A stretch of 25,052 bases of DNA from Irpex lacteus (Eukaryota > Basidiomycota > Agaricomycetes > Polyporales > Irpicaceae). A program made the position numbers and the translations under genes. Location: assembly GCA_001986395.2 (NCBI GenBank), contig MQVO02000130.1, positions 1 to 25,052 of the forward strand, given 5' to 3'. Positions 1 through 9,701 of this stretch are shown piece after piece. The notes beneath the pieces were generated by a model, which saw only the letters and a list, made by a program, of their open reading frames with translations, ran no database searches and had not been told where the DNA came from. Within the stretch, counting starts at the first letter, position 1; the number at the start of each line of letters is the position of its first letter.

Positions 1-655
1 AATACCCTCGCGACTGTTTGTTCCAAACTAAAGAGTAGATCGCAGAGGCCGGAGAGGAACAATATGAGAGCTATTTGGAGGAGTACCGGTAGTATCGAGA
101 CAATTTGTGGGACCTTCCAATCAAGGAAGCCTTCGTATCGATACTGCCGTAGCCTAAACCCGCTCACGAGGAGTGAGGTATCCGGGTACTCGGTATTCCC
201 GAAGCCATGCTGGACCATAATAGCGAAGAGAGAGGAAATCAGGCTGAGACCTAGGCTTAAGAACCATAGTGTGTTGATGCGGATATCACGATTCGACGGT
301 TCTGGCACAGAATCTACTTGTGACAAGGGGGCAGGTTGAGAAGTCGAGTTCGCAAATCCGGGAGCGAGTGAGAAAGAGGCCAATTGGGTCGAGATCTGCG
401 AGAGAAGCTGGATCTGTGTGGAAGGGGTTGGATCGCTCGGCTGAAGCCACTTGTACGAGTCAACACCAAATCCTGTGAGAACGCTGGAGAACAAACCAGA
501 CTAAGGTATGGCTCAGAATTGATTCCATTCATAACGGCAAAGAACGTACAAAAACGAGAAAGACTGTTTCAATCGTCCTTCCAATCAGCTATGATTTTGT
601 TCGTCGTGAGCTGTTACGGATTCAGAATTACTGTCCATTCAGCTGTCCGTATCTG
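1..655 (-). pseudogene. DUF6535-domain membrane protein, 5' part, broken and cut by window edge
   Basis: Read on the minus strand, 472 down to 1 is a single open frame that leaves the window. It contains SYKWLQPSDPTPST, LLSQISTQLASFS, NTLWFLSLGLSLISSLFAI, RQYRYEGFLDWKVPQIV and LLQIALILFLSGLCDLLFS. This order (ESYKWLQP-like start, a membrane helix, RLRQYRYE, WHVP-like, a second helix pair) is that of the agaricomycete DUF6535 domain. A 3' splice site (ctcacag) lies at 473-479. Upstream, about 540-655, the N-terminal half of the domain can be followed as KIIADWKDD, a TGA, then NSL, and in another frame SFCTFFAVMN (compare the family's LLVFAGLFSAV). The in-frame TGA, the frame change and the absence of a clear donor argue for a pseudogene. 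The family's function is unknown. I am sure of the family from the 1-472 part and less sure that the gene is dead, because the rest lies outside the window. Confidence 0.72.
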
Positions 656-2256
656 TCTATTGGGATAATAAGTATTATGCCATGATGCTTCAAATTGCAA
701 ACATTTCAAGCTTAAGTGGTAATTAGTATGACATATTGCCACTTACTTCGTGTGGCACCGGGACATATGACCGTGACGACTGGGTTCTTTGCATATGCTT
801 CTTGCTCAGGTACCTGCTGCAAGGAGAGTGTATATGAATCAGACATTAGTAAGATGCGTGATGAAGGACGTTACGCCCCCTCGAAGACCTCTGGCCTTAG
901 AGCTTGACCAGGCCAGATTTCTTAGTATGAGGCCCAGATGGTCTGTCCATCCCGACTCAGAGGAGAAGAGAGATAACCTGCAGAGTCGGGCCAGTGGTTC
1001 AGTTTTACGTCATGTTTGGATGTCCACGACCAGCCACCGCGGTTCTGGTTGAACTCCAACCGATAGACAGCTTGCTAGCAAGTGGGCAACTGCCTGAATG
1101 GGCAAGTAATTCGCATCAACTGCGTCCTGAGGCGCATCATGATCAGCTTCTGGCGTTTATGCAATTTATGAGCGGCAGTGGGCGGAACTGGAAGGGACTG
1201 GCCAGCGCTTGCTTTTCTCTCCTCTTCCTGTCACGACGGTGTACGCGCTCCCCGCGCATTTGCCATCTATCACCATGACTAATACTTACCATTGACATGT
1301 TGACACTCAAGGGTCTTCAAAGGTCGATTCGATTCTTCACCGGCGTGCAGCGGCGTGTATGGAAGGCTCACCACGGCAAGTCGTCCTTGAGGGTGGCATC
1401 CAGTGCGTGTCATACCGAATATGATAGGATCGAGGCACGCCTGTTATGCTTAGCAGCTTCATGCTATCAAACTACTTGACGTGCTTATTACATCTCAGTG
1501 AACGAATTGGTGCGTACTTTTGCACGCTGTATCTGCGGCCTGTGATTCATTCTCCATAGATCTCGTCCAGGCCGGAACACTTTTTATCTCCATGCTCTCA
1601 GCATTTATCGGAAAAAGTGCGCACATCCATGGCCAATCTAATGACAAGAAATAAGATTGCAGCAGCCGGCCGGTCGCACTCTTGATACATGCACTTGACT
1701 GTTCTCATGCACGTCACGGGCTGATATGGAACGTGCGCATGCCCTGTGTAGTAAGGGATCGTCCTTGTGGCGCTACCCTCTAAGAAAGATGAGCCAAACG
1801 GGGCCAACAGTCCTGTGCACAGTTGACAAGGAATCTATTTACGCATCGCCGGTCATCTATGCTACTAGCATGATCATCATGATTGTGGTTATTTAGTGAG
1901 TCTCCATCGTTGCCACCAAAGTACGCCGATAGTTTCTAATTTTTCGTAGGCATTAATGCCGGCTCTGGGGTAATGAACGCGGGTTGGCATGCGGTACACT
2001 CCCCGTAGGACTTACGCGGGCACAACAAATTAGTCTAATAATGGACAAAATCCTAGACATACGCTTCTCAAACCCCACCCATCCATGCTAGTAGCTTGAT
2101 GTAACTGTCGCGCCAATGCGAATCTGTCAGTTCCCTAATGGTATCCTCCTCGTCCATTAGCCGCGCGGAAGCGGTAACGCTGCTGACCATATGGCGACTG
2201 ACAACCTTCTCTAGCCGGCTCAACATGCTCACTTGCGATGATTATCAAACCTAGTT
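656..2256. other. Gene-poor stretch, no gene recognised
   Basis: Only short overlapping open frames occur here. The longest is on the plus strand, about 994-1278, with no ATG-supported conserved domain. A minus-strand frame near 960-1060 gives a Trp/Ser-rich peptide (RGGWSWTSKHDVKLNHWPD) that looks like protein sequence but cannot be linked to other exons. The right end is the lipase promoter. I see no terminal repeats, target duplications or RNA genes. Confidence 0.4.
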
Positions 2257-2264
2257 TATAAATA
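2257..2264 (+). promoter_or_regulatory. TATA box of the lipase gene
   Basis: TATAAATA lies 71 bp before the lipase ATG at 2335, which fits a fungal core promoter with a 5' leader of roughly 40 nt. A second AT-rich stretch (agtataaag) follows at 2264-2272 and could serve instead. Confidence 0.6.
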
Positions 2265-2334
2265 GTATAAAGTCTCGAGTAAGGTGGGCTATGTTTTACC
2301 AGTGCTCTCTGGTGGTGTGTACTCCCCCGCAGTT

Positions 2335-3584
2335 ATGGCCTTCAAGCTTGGACTTGCCCTCCTAACGCTCGCCGTTTCCGTCTCGGCAGTCCCGCTTGAG
2401 GCTCGCCAGTCCATATCCGCACTCTCCGCGTCCCAAATAGGCACCTTCAAGCCGTTCACGTTTTACGCCAGTACAGCGTATTGTGATCCATCTACAACAC
2501 TTACCTGGTCGTGTGGCACGAACTGCGGCGCAAACCCATCATTCAAGCCTGTGGCTTCTGGCGGCGATGGAGATGGAACGCAGTTCTGTGAGTCCATTTG
2601 TCAATAATGCTGATCTTCCTGAACTGACATGTTCCAATTATACAGGGTATGTCGGATACGACCCGACTCTAGAGACTGTCATTGTCGCACATCAGGGCAC
2701 AGATCCAAGCGAATTGTGAGTGATCTGCTGAACTTGACCTCTTTTCACCACTGATCAGCGTTTTGTACAAGCTTGTCTGATTTGACTGATGGAAATATTG
2801 TGAGGGAGTCGTTAGACTCGACTCTTTTCCCTGGCCTCTCTTCCTCAATAGGGGTGCACGAAGGATTCGCAACGAGCAGGCAAAGTAAGCTCCGCCCTTG
2901 GTTGATGCGAATGCTGTTGATCATATTCCTCAGAACTGCCACGCAAATTCTGTCGGCGGTGGCAGACAGCTCTGTCTGTGAATGGAGCCAACAGTGTAAC
3001 AACTGTCGGCCACTCGCTTGGTACGTGACATATAACCGCTGTAAAACGGAATTACTTATAATTTCGTTCCGTCTGGCATGATCTACCCCACATTAGGTGC
3101 TGCGCTTTCTCTGCTCGATGCCGTCTACCTACCGCTTCACTTACCGGGCGTAAACTTTAAGTCTATCCTCTATGGCCTGCCTCGAGTACGACCATTCTTC
3201 CATGCAGTATCATTCTATTTTTGACATCTTTTCCATGTTACTAGGTTGGAAATCAAGACTTTGCGAACTACGTCGATGCCCACTTACAGGTGACGCATAT
3301 CAATAACAAGGAGGATCCCGTACCTATCGTCCCGGGCAAGTTCCTCGGTTACCACCATCCATCCGGTGAGGTCCACATTACTGACAGTAGTGTATGGGAG
3401 TCCTGCCCTGGTTAGTGATGTTGCCTCATTCGCGTTAAGAATGACCGACTGACCAACATTTTTGGAATTCTCAGGACAGGATAACTCGAGTGACCTCTGC
3501 ATCGTGGGCGCCGTACCAAATATCTTTGATGGAAGTATATCAAACCATGACGGTCCATATGATGGCGTTGAGATGGGATGCTAG
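2335..3584 (+). CDS. Secreted class 3 (alpha/beta-hydrolase) lipase, seven exons
   Basis: Exons 2335-2587, 2646-2715, 2772-2884, 2934-3020, 3097-3185, 3245-3410 and 3475-3584, joined in phase, give 295 residues. Every intron is GT..AG and 49-76 nt. The start is the only ATG before the signal peptide (MAFKLGLALLTLAVSVSA). The mature part holds FYASTAYC, FWYVGYDPTLETV and VAHQGTDPSE, then the nucleophile elbow GHSLGAA, LYGLPRVGNQDF, NNKEDPVPIVPG with the expected catalytic Asp, and GYHHPSGEVHI with the catalytic His. It ends in a Cys-containing HDGPYDGVEMGC. This is the Lipase_3 family, extracellular triacylglycerol or ester hydrolases, common in agaricomycetes. One oddity: in exon 4 the spliced frame reads LPRKFCRRWQTAL where relatives carry TATQILSAV-like sequence. 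That sequence is present here in the neighbouring frame, so a compensated pair of indels is likely. Substrate preference cannot be read from the sequence. Confidence 0.9.
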
Positions 3585-4177
3585 GTGAATGTTCGTGCTG
3601 GCATAGAAAATTTGGATTATACCCACGGGGACAGCTGTATGCGTCGACAAAAGCATTGCTCATCCCAAACCCCAGTGATCTCGAGTATTTTATCTTCTCC
3701 GCCAATAACGATGAGGTAATTTATAGTGGAAACAGGCTACTATGACGGATTCTCTGCGTCAGATCACCTAATGTAAAGCGTGAGTATAGGAAATGCCGAA
3801 GACACCCGATACCTGTTATCTACCGCTCCAGAGGCCTGTGGATGTGACAGTGCACCTCGAAGACTTGCATTAAAGACTACAGCCGGGAGATACGAAGCCG
3901 GTCTACGCCGCCACAAGGTCGCAGTAAGTTCAAAACTAAATCAAGCTTCTTACAATGATGGTATCACCATCTATACATACGCCAGCCACACTCAGCTCCG
4001 CCACAGAAGTCCTATCCGCAGTACGAGCCTGTTGCAATGTATGTATCACACGGACATTTTCACTCCCGTGTCAGCTACATGCGAGAGGCTATACATGCAA
4101 CGGGATGTACTTAAACCTCTGCCTGACAACTCGTAGTGTATTTTGGTGATACTACATCGTTCTAGCTCAAAGCCACC
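3585..4177 (+). other. Spacer with unassigned coding-like fragments
   Basis: Plus-strand pieces look like protein: ALLIPNPSDLEYFIFSANND at about 3657-3715, RPVDVTVHLEDLH at about 3832-3870, GDTKPVYAATRSQ ending at a good donor (gtaagt) near 3923, and, after a possible 3' splice site near 3982, PPQKSYPQYEPVAMY. They could be remnants of one spliced gene, or chance. No start, no domain and no continuous frame can be given. Confidence 0.3.
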
Positions 4178-5574
4178 ATGTCAGACGGTATCCTTCCAAT
4201 GTGAGTAGTTATTTTCTGTTATTTTTCTCTAGAGATCGGCGTTCTAAATCGTTCGCAACCTCAGTATCCAAGCATTCAACGTCAGTCGTAGTTGGGTTGT
4301 CGTATGATGCAGTAAGCCAGGCTCCTTTCGGATCTATGGTGAAAGTTCTGACCTCAGGGATGTAGCCATAGTATGCTACGACTATCTGGTGACATTGCCT
4401 GACGAGATCCTCCTGTTCTGGGCCGGAACACGTCTAGGGTTTCCTTCAGCACTTTTCTACCTCGTTCGCTACGTTGCAATTATGGGACACATACCGATTG
4501 CTTACACTGCGTTCACGCACATCCAAGATATATCCGTAAGTAACTTATGAAAAGCAGTTGGAAGACTTATTGGTGATGCTTTCGCAGATGTGACGCGTTT
4601 GCACGTTAATGCTAAGGCTGCTCGCTGAACGCTGTTCATAGTTGCATTCGCCTCCAATACTATCATCAAGTTTTCACTGCAGCGACATCGTGCATAGTCT
4701 CTGGTTCGTTTGTCTACTATCCTCAGTCATCTGAAAACAACTCACGCATCTAGTCCAGTGCTTCTAGGCTTGCGAGCCTCCGTGTTTTATTCCAATCAAA
4801 GACGGATAGTGTGGCTGATAATTGGTGCCTTGATTCTATCACAAGTAATGAGTGTGGTGCGTGTCCTCGTTTGCCTTTCCTTCCATCCCTCAAATCGAAC
4901 GACACCTAGGGCTTGACAACTCTGAGCGAGTTCGCTCCGTGGGCGCCCTTACCGCCGCAATACGTTCTATTGGGAGGTTGCAAGATTAGTATGAGTCAAA
5001 TACAGTGAGTGGAAGTGCACCACCTCTGCTAGAACATACCTGACTCTCGTTTACCAGAGGATACTGTACGTCTGCAGCTCGTGCATTATATGGCGTACCA
5101 TGCTGACTGACATCGCTATCCGAAGATATCACTGGAGCATTGCTCAGTCTCCTAGTATACCGACGCTCTCATGTTTTACATGACTATTCGCAAGACGCTT
5201 CCTATGACCAGGGGTGTGACATTGAAGCATAGCCTGATACAGGTTCTGCAGAGAGAAGGTACATAAACTATTACCGCGTTGTGCTCTCGATATGCTCATA
5301 CTTTACATAGGTATCACGTACTTCGGGTTCGTCCTCGCGCAATAACATATGTAAGGATAACACCTTGATGTGCGACTTTAGAGTCCTCTTCCTCCTTTAC
5401 ATTATCAATATCGGAACCTTACTGGTAGGTCATGCCGTTCAAAACTCTTCTTGACACCTCATCTAACTTCTTGGTACGTAGTTCTCCCCTGTGGGTGTTC
5501 CAAACGCTATTATGTCATTGATTTGGTTGAGGCTAAATGATCGTCTCCAAAGCCATACTACAAAGGTGTACTGA
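4178..5574 (+). pseudogene. DUF6533-family multi-pass membrane protein, decayed
   Basis: A start MSDGILPM is followed by a gtgagt intron (from 4201) and QAFNVSR. The best-preserved exon (about 4368-4533) reads YDYLVTLPDEILLFWAG, RLGFPSALFYLVRYVAI and AYTAFTHIQDIS before a gtaagt donor. This is the N-terminal signature of DUF6533, a seven-helix-like family expanded in agaricomycetes and of unknown function. Later pieces, each in a different frame, keep the family order: SNTIIKFSLQRHR, LRASVFYSNQRRIVWLIIG (about 4767-4830), TLSEFAPWAPLPPQYVL and GCKIS (about 4917-5000), LVYRRSHV, GVTLKHSLIQVLQREG and ITYFGFVLA (about 5210-5340), then VLFLLYIINIG and PNAIMSLIWLRL to a stop at 5574. In-frame stops and at least three frame changes are not solved by GT..AG introns. 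I call it a pseudogene, although residual sequence errors could exaggerate the damage. Confidence 0.65.
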
Positions 5575-5953
5575 TCACCTTCATAAACGCGTACGTCATT
5601 AGCTCAGTTGCTCGACTGTACACACCGAACCTGAAAATTTTCTACGTAGTCTGTCGTGCGTCCTCTCAGGTCGTGTAATGCTACATATCCGAGAGGCTGC
5701 TCGGCGGTCCATGTCGGCTTCAGGCTGCAATATTCCATTAGAGACAATACGCTTTCTCCCCCAGAGCAGCCTCGCGGGGACTCAGCCTGAAACAAGGGAT
5801 GCTATCTAGAGATTCTTCCATTATGTGGAAGCGTAGCAGTGGGATGTTCTGAGACGATTGCTTGTGTTATGTGATGGCCACTTAAATTGGACATGACTCA
5901 GTAATTAGGGCAGAATCGTCGCTAGAAGCTCTCTTCACTATGTTTCCAACAAT
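5575..5953. other. Spacer, nothing recognised
   Basis: The stretch lies between the end of the DUF6533 relic and the end of a minus-strand relic. The only open frame (minus, 5604-5795) has no similarity I can name and shows no splice or promoter context. Confidence 0.4.
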
Positions 5954-6621
5954 TCAGAATTGAACAGCGAGGGCTTGTCCAGCAATGGCAACACCGTAGA
6001 AAGGAATGAAGGCAAGGGGCCCGGTTTCGGCCACCTATAGAGGAGTCTGGCGAGTGGGAGAAAATACGACATAACATGCACTCACAACTGGGATCTTACA
6101 TAGGATAGACACTCTGAGCGAATAGGCGGTAGTTCATGACCAAGAAGCGTATCGACAGAATGAATGTTCAGCCCATCGTATGTCGATAAGCATTGCTAGT
6201 GTAGCAAATCAGCAGCAAGATATCCCAAGATATATGAAGTACATCCAGCAAGAAGAGCCCAGTACGAGCGCACCACCCGTAGGACGATGCCTGGAGGCCA
6301 GTGGATGAGATGCTATAGCTCGAGCAATCGATTCCGAGGCCTTGATTGTGAGAGGCTGGGGAAGATGTCGGTATCCTTGCATAGAAGTGATGGTCAGTTT
6401 CCCAGCACGTCTCCGAGAACGTCTATAATGCCTTCACTAACCTCATGATCGCCTTTAGTTGACCATCATTAGCAAAGCCAGGATGGGTCTTGTAGCACAT
6501 GATTTCATGAGACTTTGACTGAGCGTTTCGGGTTTTGTCGCAGGCCATACCGACTAGAGGTTCGGGAAGGGGATTGCGCAGCTCCCTCAGCGGTGGGCAG
6601 AGGTTCAGAGAGGGCAGCCAT
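5954..6621 (-). pseudogene. Possible decayed gene of unknown family
   Basis: On the minus strand an ATG at 6621 opens MAALSEPLPTAEGAAQ, then SRYGLRQNPKRSVK, followed by a TGA unless spliced. Downstream pieces are hydrophobic and protein-like: SYWALLAGCTSYILGYLAAD (probable membrane helix, about 6200-6260), then after a stop YDGLNIHSVDTLLGHELPPI. A phase-0 intron (gtaagatcc to ctatag, about 6035-6099) joins this to VAETGPLAFIPFYGVAIAG, ending QALAVQF and a stop at 5954. The good intron and final exon suggest a real gene once stood here. The internal stops (TGA, TAG) and frame changes suggest it is broken. I do not recognise the family. Confidence 0.3.
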
Positions 6622-6878
6622 AGCCGCCGTTGTAGAGGAAGCCTGTAATGAGCTCGTTATGAGCTTAGTCAAGGGGTCTAACAGTGCTGCTCACGAGTTC
6701 ATTCAGAATATTTTTCTTGCGTAGATGGTTGAATAATCGGAGGGCCTGATATTTGCACTGAACCTCTTGGCTCTGCAGGTTTCTCGATAGCAATAGAGGC
6801 CTGCAGGGCTGTGATGGCCATGGATTCCTGTTCTTAAAATCAACGGCTGTCGCTTAAGGCAACACTGATTCAACAAAA

Positions 6879-7397
6879 TCATACCGATGGGCCTGCTTTC
6901 CCTGTATCTAGTGTATTCGCTGCCTGTGCTCCAGAGGCCCGAGGTTTCTTAGGTTTCTTCGTCACATCCTTCCCGCCCTCATCCCTCTTCCTCTTCGGCT
7001 TCAAGCATTTCGGTCCAGGCAATCTGACCCATCCCTCCTCGAATACACACTGCCTTTCTTCACGTGCCCCACATCTTCCGCAATGTGGTCTTGTTCTTGA
7101 ACATAGTTGCCTAACCTTGGCGCAATAATCGCATGGTTTGGGTGTGACATAGAAGTCGCGCTGGATGCCAGTGATGGGGTGTACAGTGAAGACGAAGATA
7201 TGTGCAGGGTCGATACGTGTGTCGTAGTTGTCGGGTAACTTCGCAGGCCGATATAGATGCGGCCCCCAATTCTTAGTGTACTCTGGTAGTGGTTGGTGTT
7301 GCAACGCGACTGTCTCGTATGTAGAGTGTAAATTGCTCCCATCGCCCAGCGCAGGGCCGTTGATGTTCGTGAAATCATTGGCAGACAACTCAGCCAT
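6879..7397 (-). CDS. Small Zn2Cys6 (binuclear zinc cluster) protein
   Basis: A single uninterrupted frame of 172 residues with an ATG start. Residues 89-117 carry six cysteines (C89, C92, C99, C106, C109, C117) with spacing 2-6-6-2-7. The segment CDYCAKVRQLCSRTRPHCGR has the basic first loop and the proline before the fourth cysteine that mark the fungal Zn(II)2Cys6 DNA-binding cluster. Residues 131-153 are rich in Lys and Arg (KPKRKRDE, KKPKKPRA) and could act as a nuclear signal. The usual large regulatory domain of fungal zinc-cluster activators is absent, and the cluster sits in the C-terminal half rather than at the N-terminus. The protein may therefore be a short DNA-binding regulator, or the 3' part of a larger gene whose 5' exons I cannot see. 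It lies 394 bp beyond the cellobiohydrolase stop codon in the same orientation, but regulation of that gene is only a guess. Confidence 0.75.
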   Translation of the reverse strand: MAELSANDFTNINGPALGDGSNLHSTYETVALQHQPLPEYTKNWGPHLYRPAKLPDNYDTRIDPAHIFVFTVHPITGIQRDFYVTPKPCDYCAKVRQLCSRTRPHCGRCGAREERQCVFEEGWVRLPGPKCLKPKRKRDEGGKDVTKKPKKPRASGAQAANTLDTGKAGPSV

Positions 7398-7791
7398 AGA
7401 TTCAGTGATTCGGATAGGATATGTTAGAATAGTGTAGCGTGTAAGAGACAGAGTTCATGTGAGTTTGGCCCAGAAACTAGCCAATTATGGGCGTCTGATT
7501 AAGTCTCAGATCTTAGATTTCGCGGAGTGATTATTGACCCCATTGCTGAATATTGCTGAATATTCGCTGGATCGTTGCAAGATACACAGTACAATCGGTA
7601 TGTCATTTTTCTACTACTAATAGCAACACCCCATGAAGGGAACACGAAAGTGCTGTATCGATCACAATGATAGAAGAAATAAAGATGTGGGTTTGGCATT
7701 TTATACGGTCAAAAACTGGAAACTAATCCCAAGGAAATACTACCACGCTCTGAGCATCCTTAAGCACTTTTTGCACAGAAGACCCAGCTAC
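7398..7791. other. Spacer between cellobiohydrolase 3' end and zinc-cluster gene
   Basis: This should hold the cellobiohydrolase 3' UTR and the zinc-cluster promoter. No TATA box stands out. A perfect tandem 10-mer (attgctgaat, twice) lies at 7542-7561. Open frames at 7499-7699 and 7633-7815 show no recognisable domain. Confidence 0.4.
7542..7561. repeat. Tandem 10-bp duplication
   Basis: attgctgaat is repeated twice head to tail, followed by a degenerate third start (attcgctgg). It lies in the putative promoter of the zinc-cluster gene. It may be a slippage product with no function. Confidence 0.7.
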
Positions 7792-9469
7792 TTAGTAGCA
7801 CTGAGAGTAGTCTAAAAAGAGAAGTCAAAGTCAGTGAGATGAAGATCAATTTTCTCAAAATCGGATACTCACAGGGGTTGATAACGTGGCAAGTGAAAGG
7901 AGAAGCGCAGACAGTCGGGCCAGTAAAGCCAGTACCACCACACTGTCCCCACTGAGCGACGGTTCCCTGAGGAGGCGGGGTGGGCTGGGAAGCGATAGAG
8001 GTCGAAGAGCTGACGGGGCCAGCGGGAGAGCTTGGCGAGGTGCTTCCAGTGCCGGTGAAGGTGGAGTTGATGTCACCCCACTTAATGTTGGAGAAAGTGA
8101 CAGAGGCAGAAGCTGATTGAGACTCGACGTTGGTGGGAAGACCAGAGTCAGCGCTGCAAGTACCACGAGCAACACCAGGCTTGGTGGCATCACCGTCAGC
8201 GGGGTAGTTGCTGTCGAGCCATTGCATGCTGGCAGCGTGGTCGTCCCAGACTGACATAGCCAAGACCATGCCGGACTTGAGGGCAGCACCCATCTTCTTG
8301 AGACCGCCGAGGGTGGCGAAGTAGTTGGTGTCGCCGAAGACGGACTTCTGTTGAGCGCAGAAGTTGTCGGTGATGGAGTTGACAGCGTCGATTCCGGGAA
8401 TGGAGACGGCGGAGTTCTGGATGACCTTGCCGTCCTGAACGTAAAGACGACGGATCTCGTGGAGGTCGCCGTTGGCTGTGCCATCGGTGGTGATGAATTG
8501 GGGTAACGACAGTGAACTTGCGGCTGGTGTCAACGGTCATACCCTTGCCGAGGAAAGATTTGTCGCCCATGCGGAAGGAGTTGAAATCACATCCGTCCTT
8601 GTCGCAAAGGCCGGAGTACCTCTCGTCGTCATCACCGCACTGAGTACCCGAGCATTGGGTTTGGCCGTCGACGGAACAGGGGTGAGGAGTGAAAGCAGCA
8701 GCATCGTTGTTGGCCTCCCAGATGTCCATCTCAGAGCAGCAGGTACCGAAGTTGCCGCTTCCGGCGTTGGGGTCGCTGGCAGAACCGGACCAACCCGCGA
8801 CGTTGGCCTATACGAAGCAGGTATTGTGAACAAGTTGTTTATTGATGTAGAGTAAAAGAGCACACGTACCATACCGTTGATGAACTTGATGTCGTGAGGG
8901 CACTGAGAGTCACAGTATCCAGTACCGTACTTGGCACCAGCCTTGTTGGTGGGGAACTTGGACAGACCACCGTCCTGGTCCATCTGGGAGAGGTAGAGTG
9001 CACCGTTGAGACCGCAAGGGAGGTTGGACATGTCAACGTCGAAGGTGAACTCCTGGTTCAAGAGCTTGAACATCTGGTACGCAGTGTCGGTCTGCATGAG
9101 GTAGACACGAGAGCCGACGTTGGTGCCAGTCTTGAACTTGAGAGTCAAGGCATTGCCGCTGGTGGTGATACCGTATGTGCCGGAGTAGTCAGCACCGTCG
9201 ACCGCGCAGTTCTGAGCGCAGGTCGTCGCGTCTGGGCAAAGAGTGGCATCCCAGGAGTTACCGGTGTAGCAGTTAGTGTAACCGGAGGTAGTGTGGAGCC
9301 AACGCCAGTTGGCGTCGAGCACAACAGCGGTATTTTGGTTGGTGCAGCCGGCTTTTGTGCAGGTCTGAGAAGGAAGCTTGGGGTGGACCTCAGCCATCTG
9401 AGTGCCGACCTGCTGGCCGTAGACGGCAGCGATGAAGGAGAGGGCGATGAGCACGGCTTTGGGGAACAT
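7792..9469 (-). CDS. GH7 cellobiohydrolase I with C-terminal CBM1 (frameshifted in this sequence)
   Basis: Exons 9469-8870, 8807-7873 and 7811-7792 (minus strand) encode about 517 residues once one extra base is discounted, a usual length for a GH7 exoglucanase with CBM1. A signal peptide ([18 protein letters not shown]) precedes a mature QQ start. The GH7 core follows ([35 protein letters not shown]) with the catalytic motif [12 protein letters not shown]: nucleophile E226, D228 and acid/base E231 by family knowledge. A Ser/Thr/Pro linker leads to CBM1 ([20 protein letters not shown], ending in YYSQCY), whose last residues lie in a 20-nt terminal exon. The enzyme is secreted and cleaves cellobiose from cellulose chain ends. 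At 8500-8503 the plus strand reads GGGG (CCCC on the coding strand) where the family sequence [14 protein letters not shown] needs one base fewer. As written, translation shifts after about residue 301 and loses the last core part and the CBM. Exon phases agree perfectly when that base is removed. Confidence 0.96.
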
Positions 9470-9477
9470 TTTTGTGC

Positions 9478-9640
9478 CTGAAAAATCAAGGTGAGCGATC
9501 GCACATTAAACCTCACGTCGAAGAGTAGTACCTTTTGGGATGAGACGACGAAAAGATGAAGTTGAGTCGCGGATGACGAAGTCAACTACCTATAAGAGAT
9601 GTTAGCACAAGACAGCTGCAGTGGTGGAAGATCTACTCAC
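9478..9640 (-). other. Two 5'-UTR introns of the cellobiohydrolase gene
   Basis: Between the TATA box and the ATG the minus strand contains two clean intron-like segments: 9640-9590 (gtgagtag to cttatag, 51 nt) and 9531-9478 (gtactact to tttttcag, 54 nt). They flank a short non-coding exon of 58 nt. The second ends 8 nt before the ATG. Both have standard borders and lengths close to the coding introns. This is inferred from sequence; transcript data would settle it. Confidence 0.55.
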
Positions 9641-9701
9641 AGGAGCTGTTCGAGGAGAGGAGTCGATGAGCTCTGCCTTTCCTCAGTAAAACTCGTGTGG
9701 C

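Noticed and set aside
2284..2334. Upstream extension of the lipase start
   Set aside because: The frame begins with GTG; the ATG at 2335 is the only one and directly begins the signal peptide.
7855..8484. Minus-strand open frame of 209 codons overlapping the cellobiohydrolase
   Set aside because: It is a shifted reading of the GH7 exon (low-complexity Ser/Pro/Thr/Leu product); the real frame carries the GH7 and CBM1 motifs.
8894..9481. Plus-strand open frame of 195 codons opposite cellobiohydrolase exon 1
   Set aside because: Antisense shadow caused by the high-GC, codon-biased coding strand; no domain and no start context.
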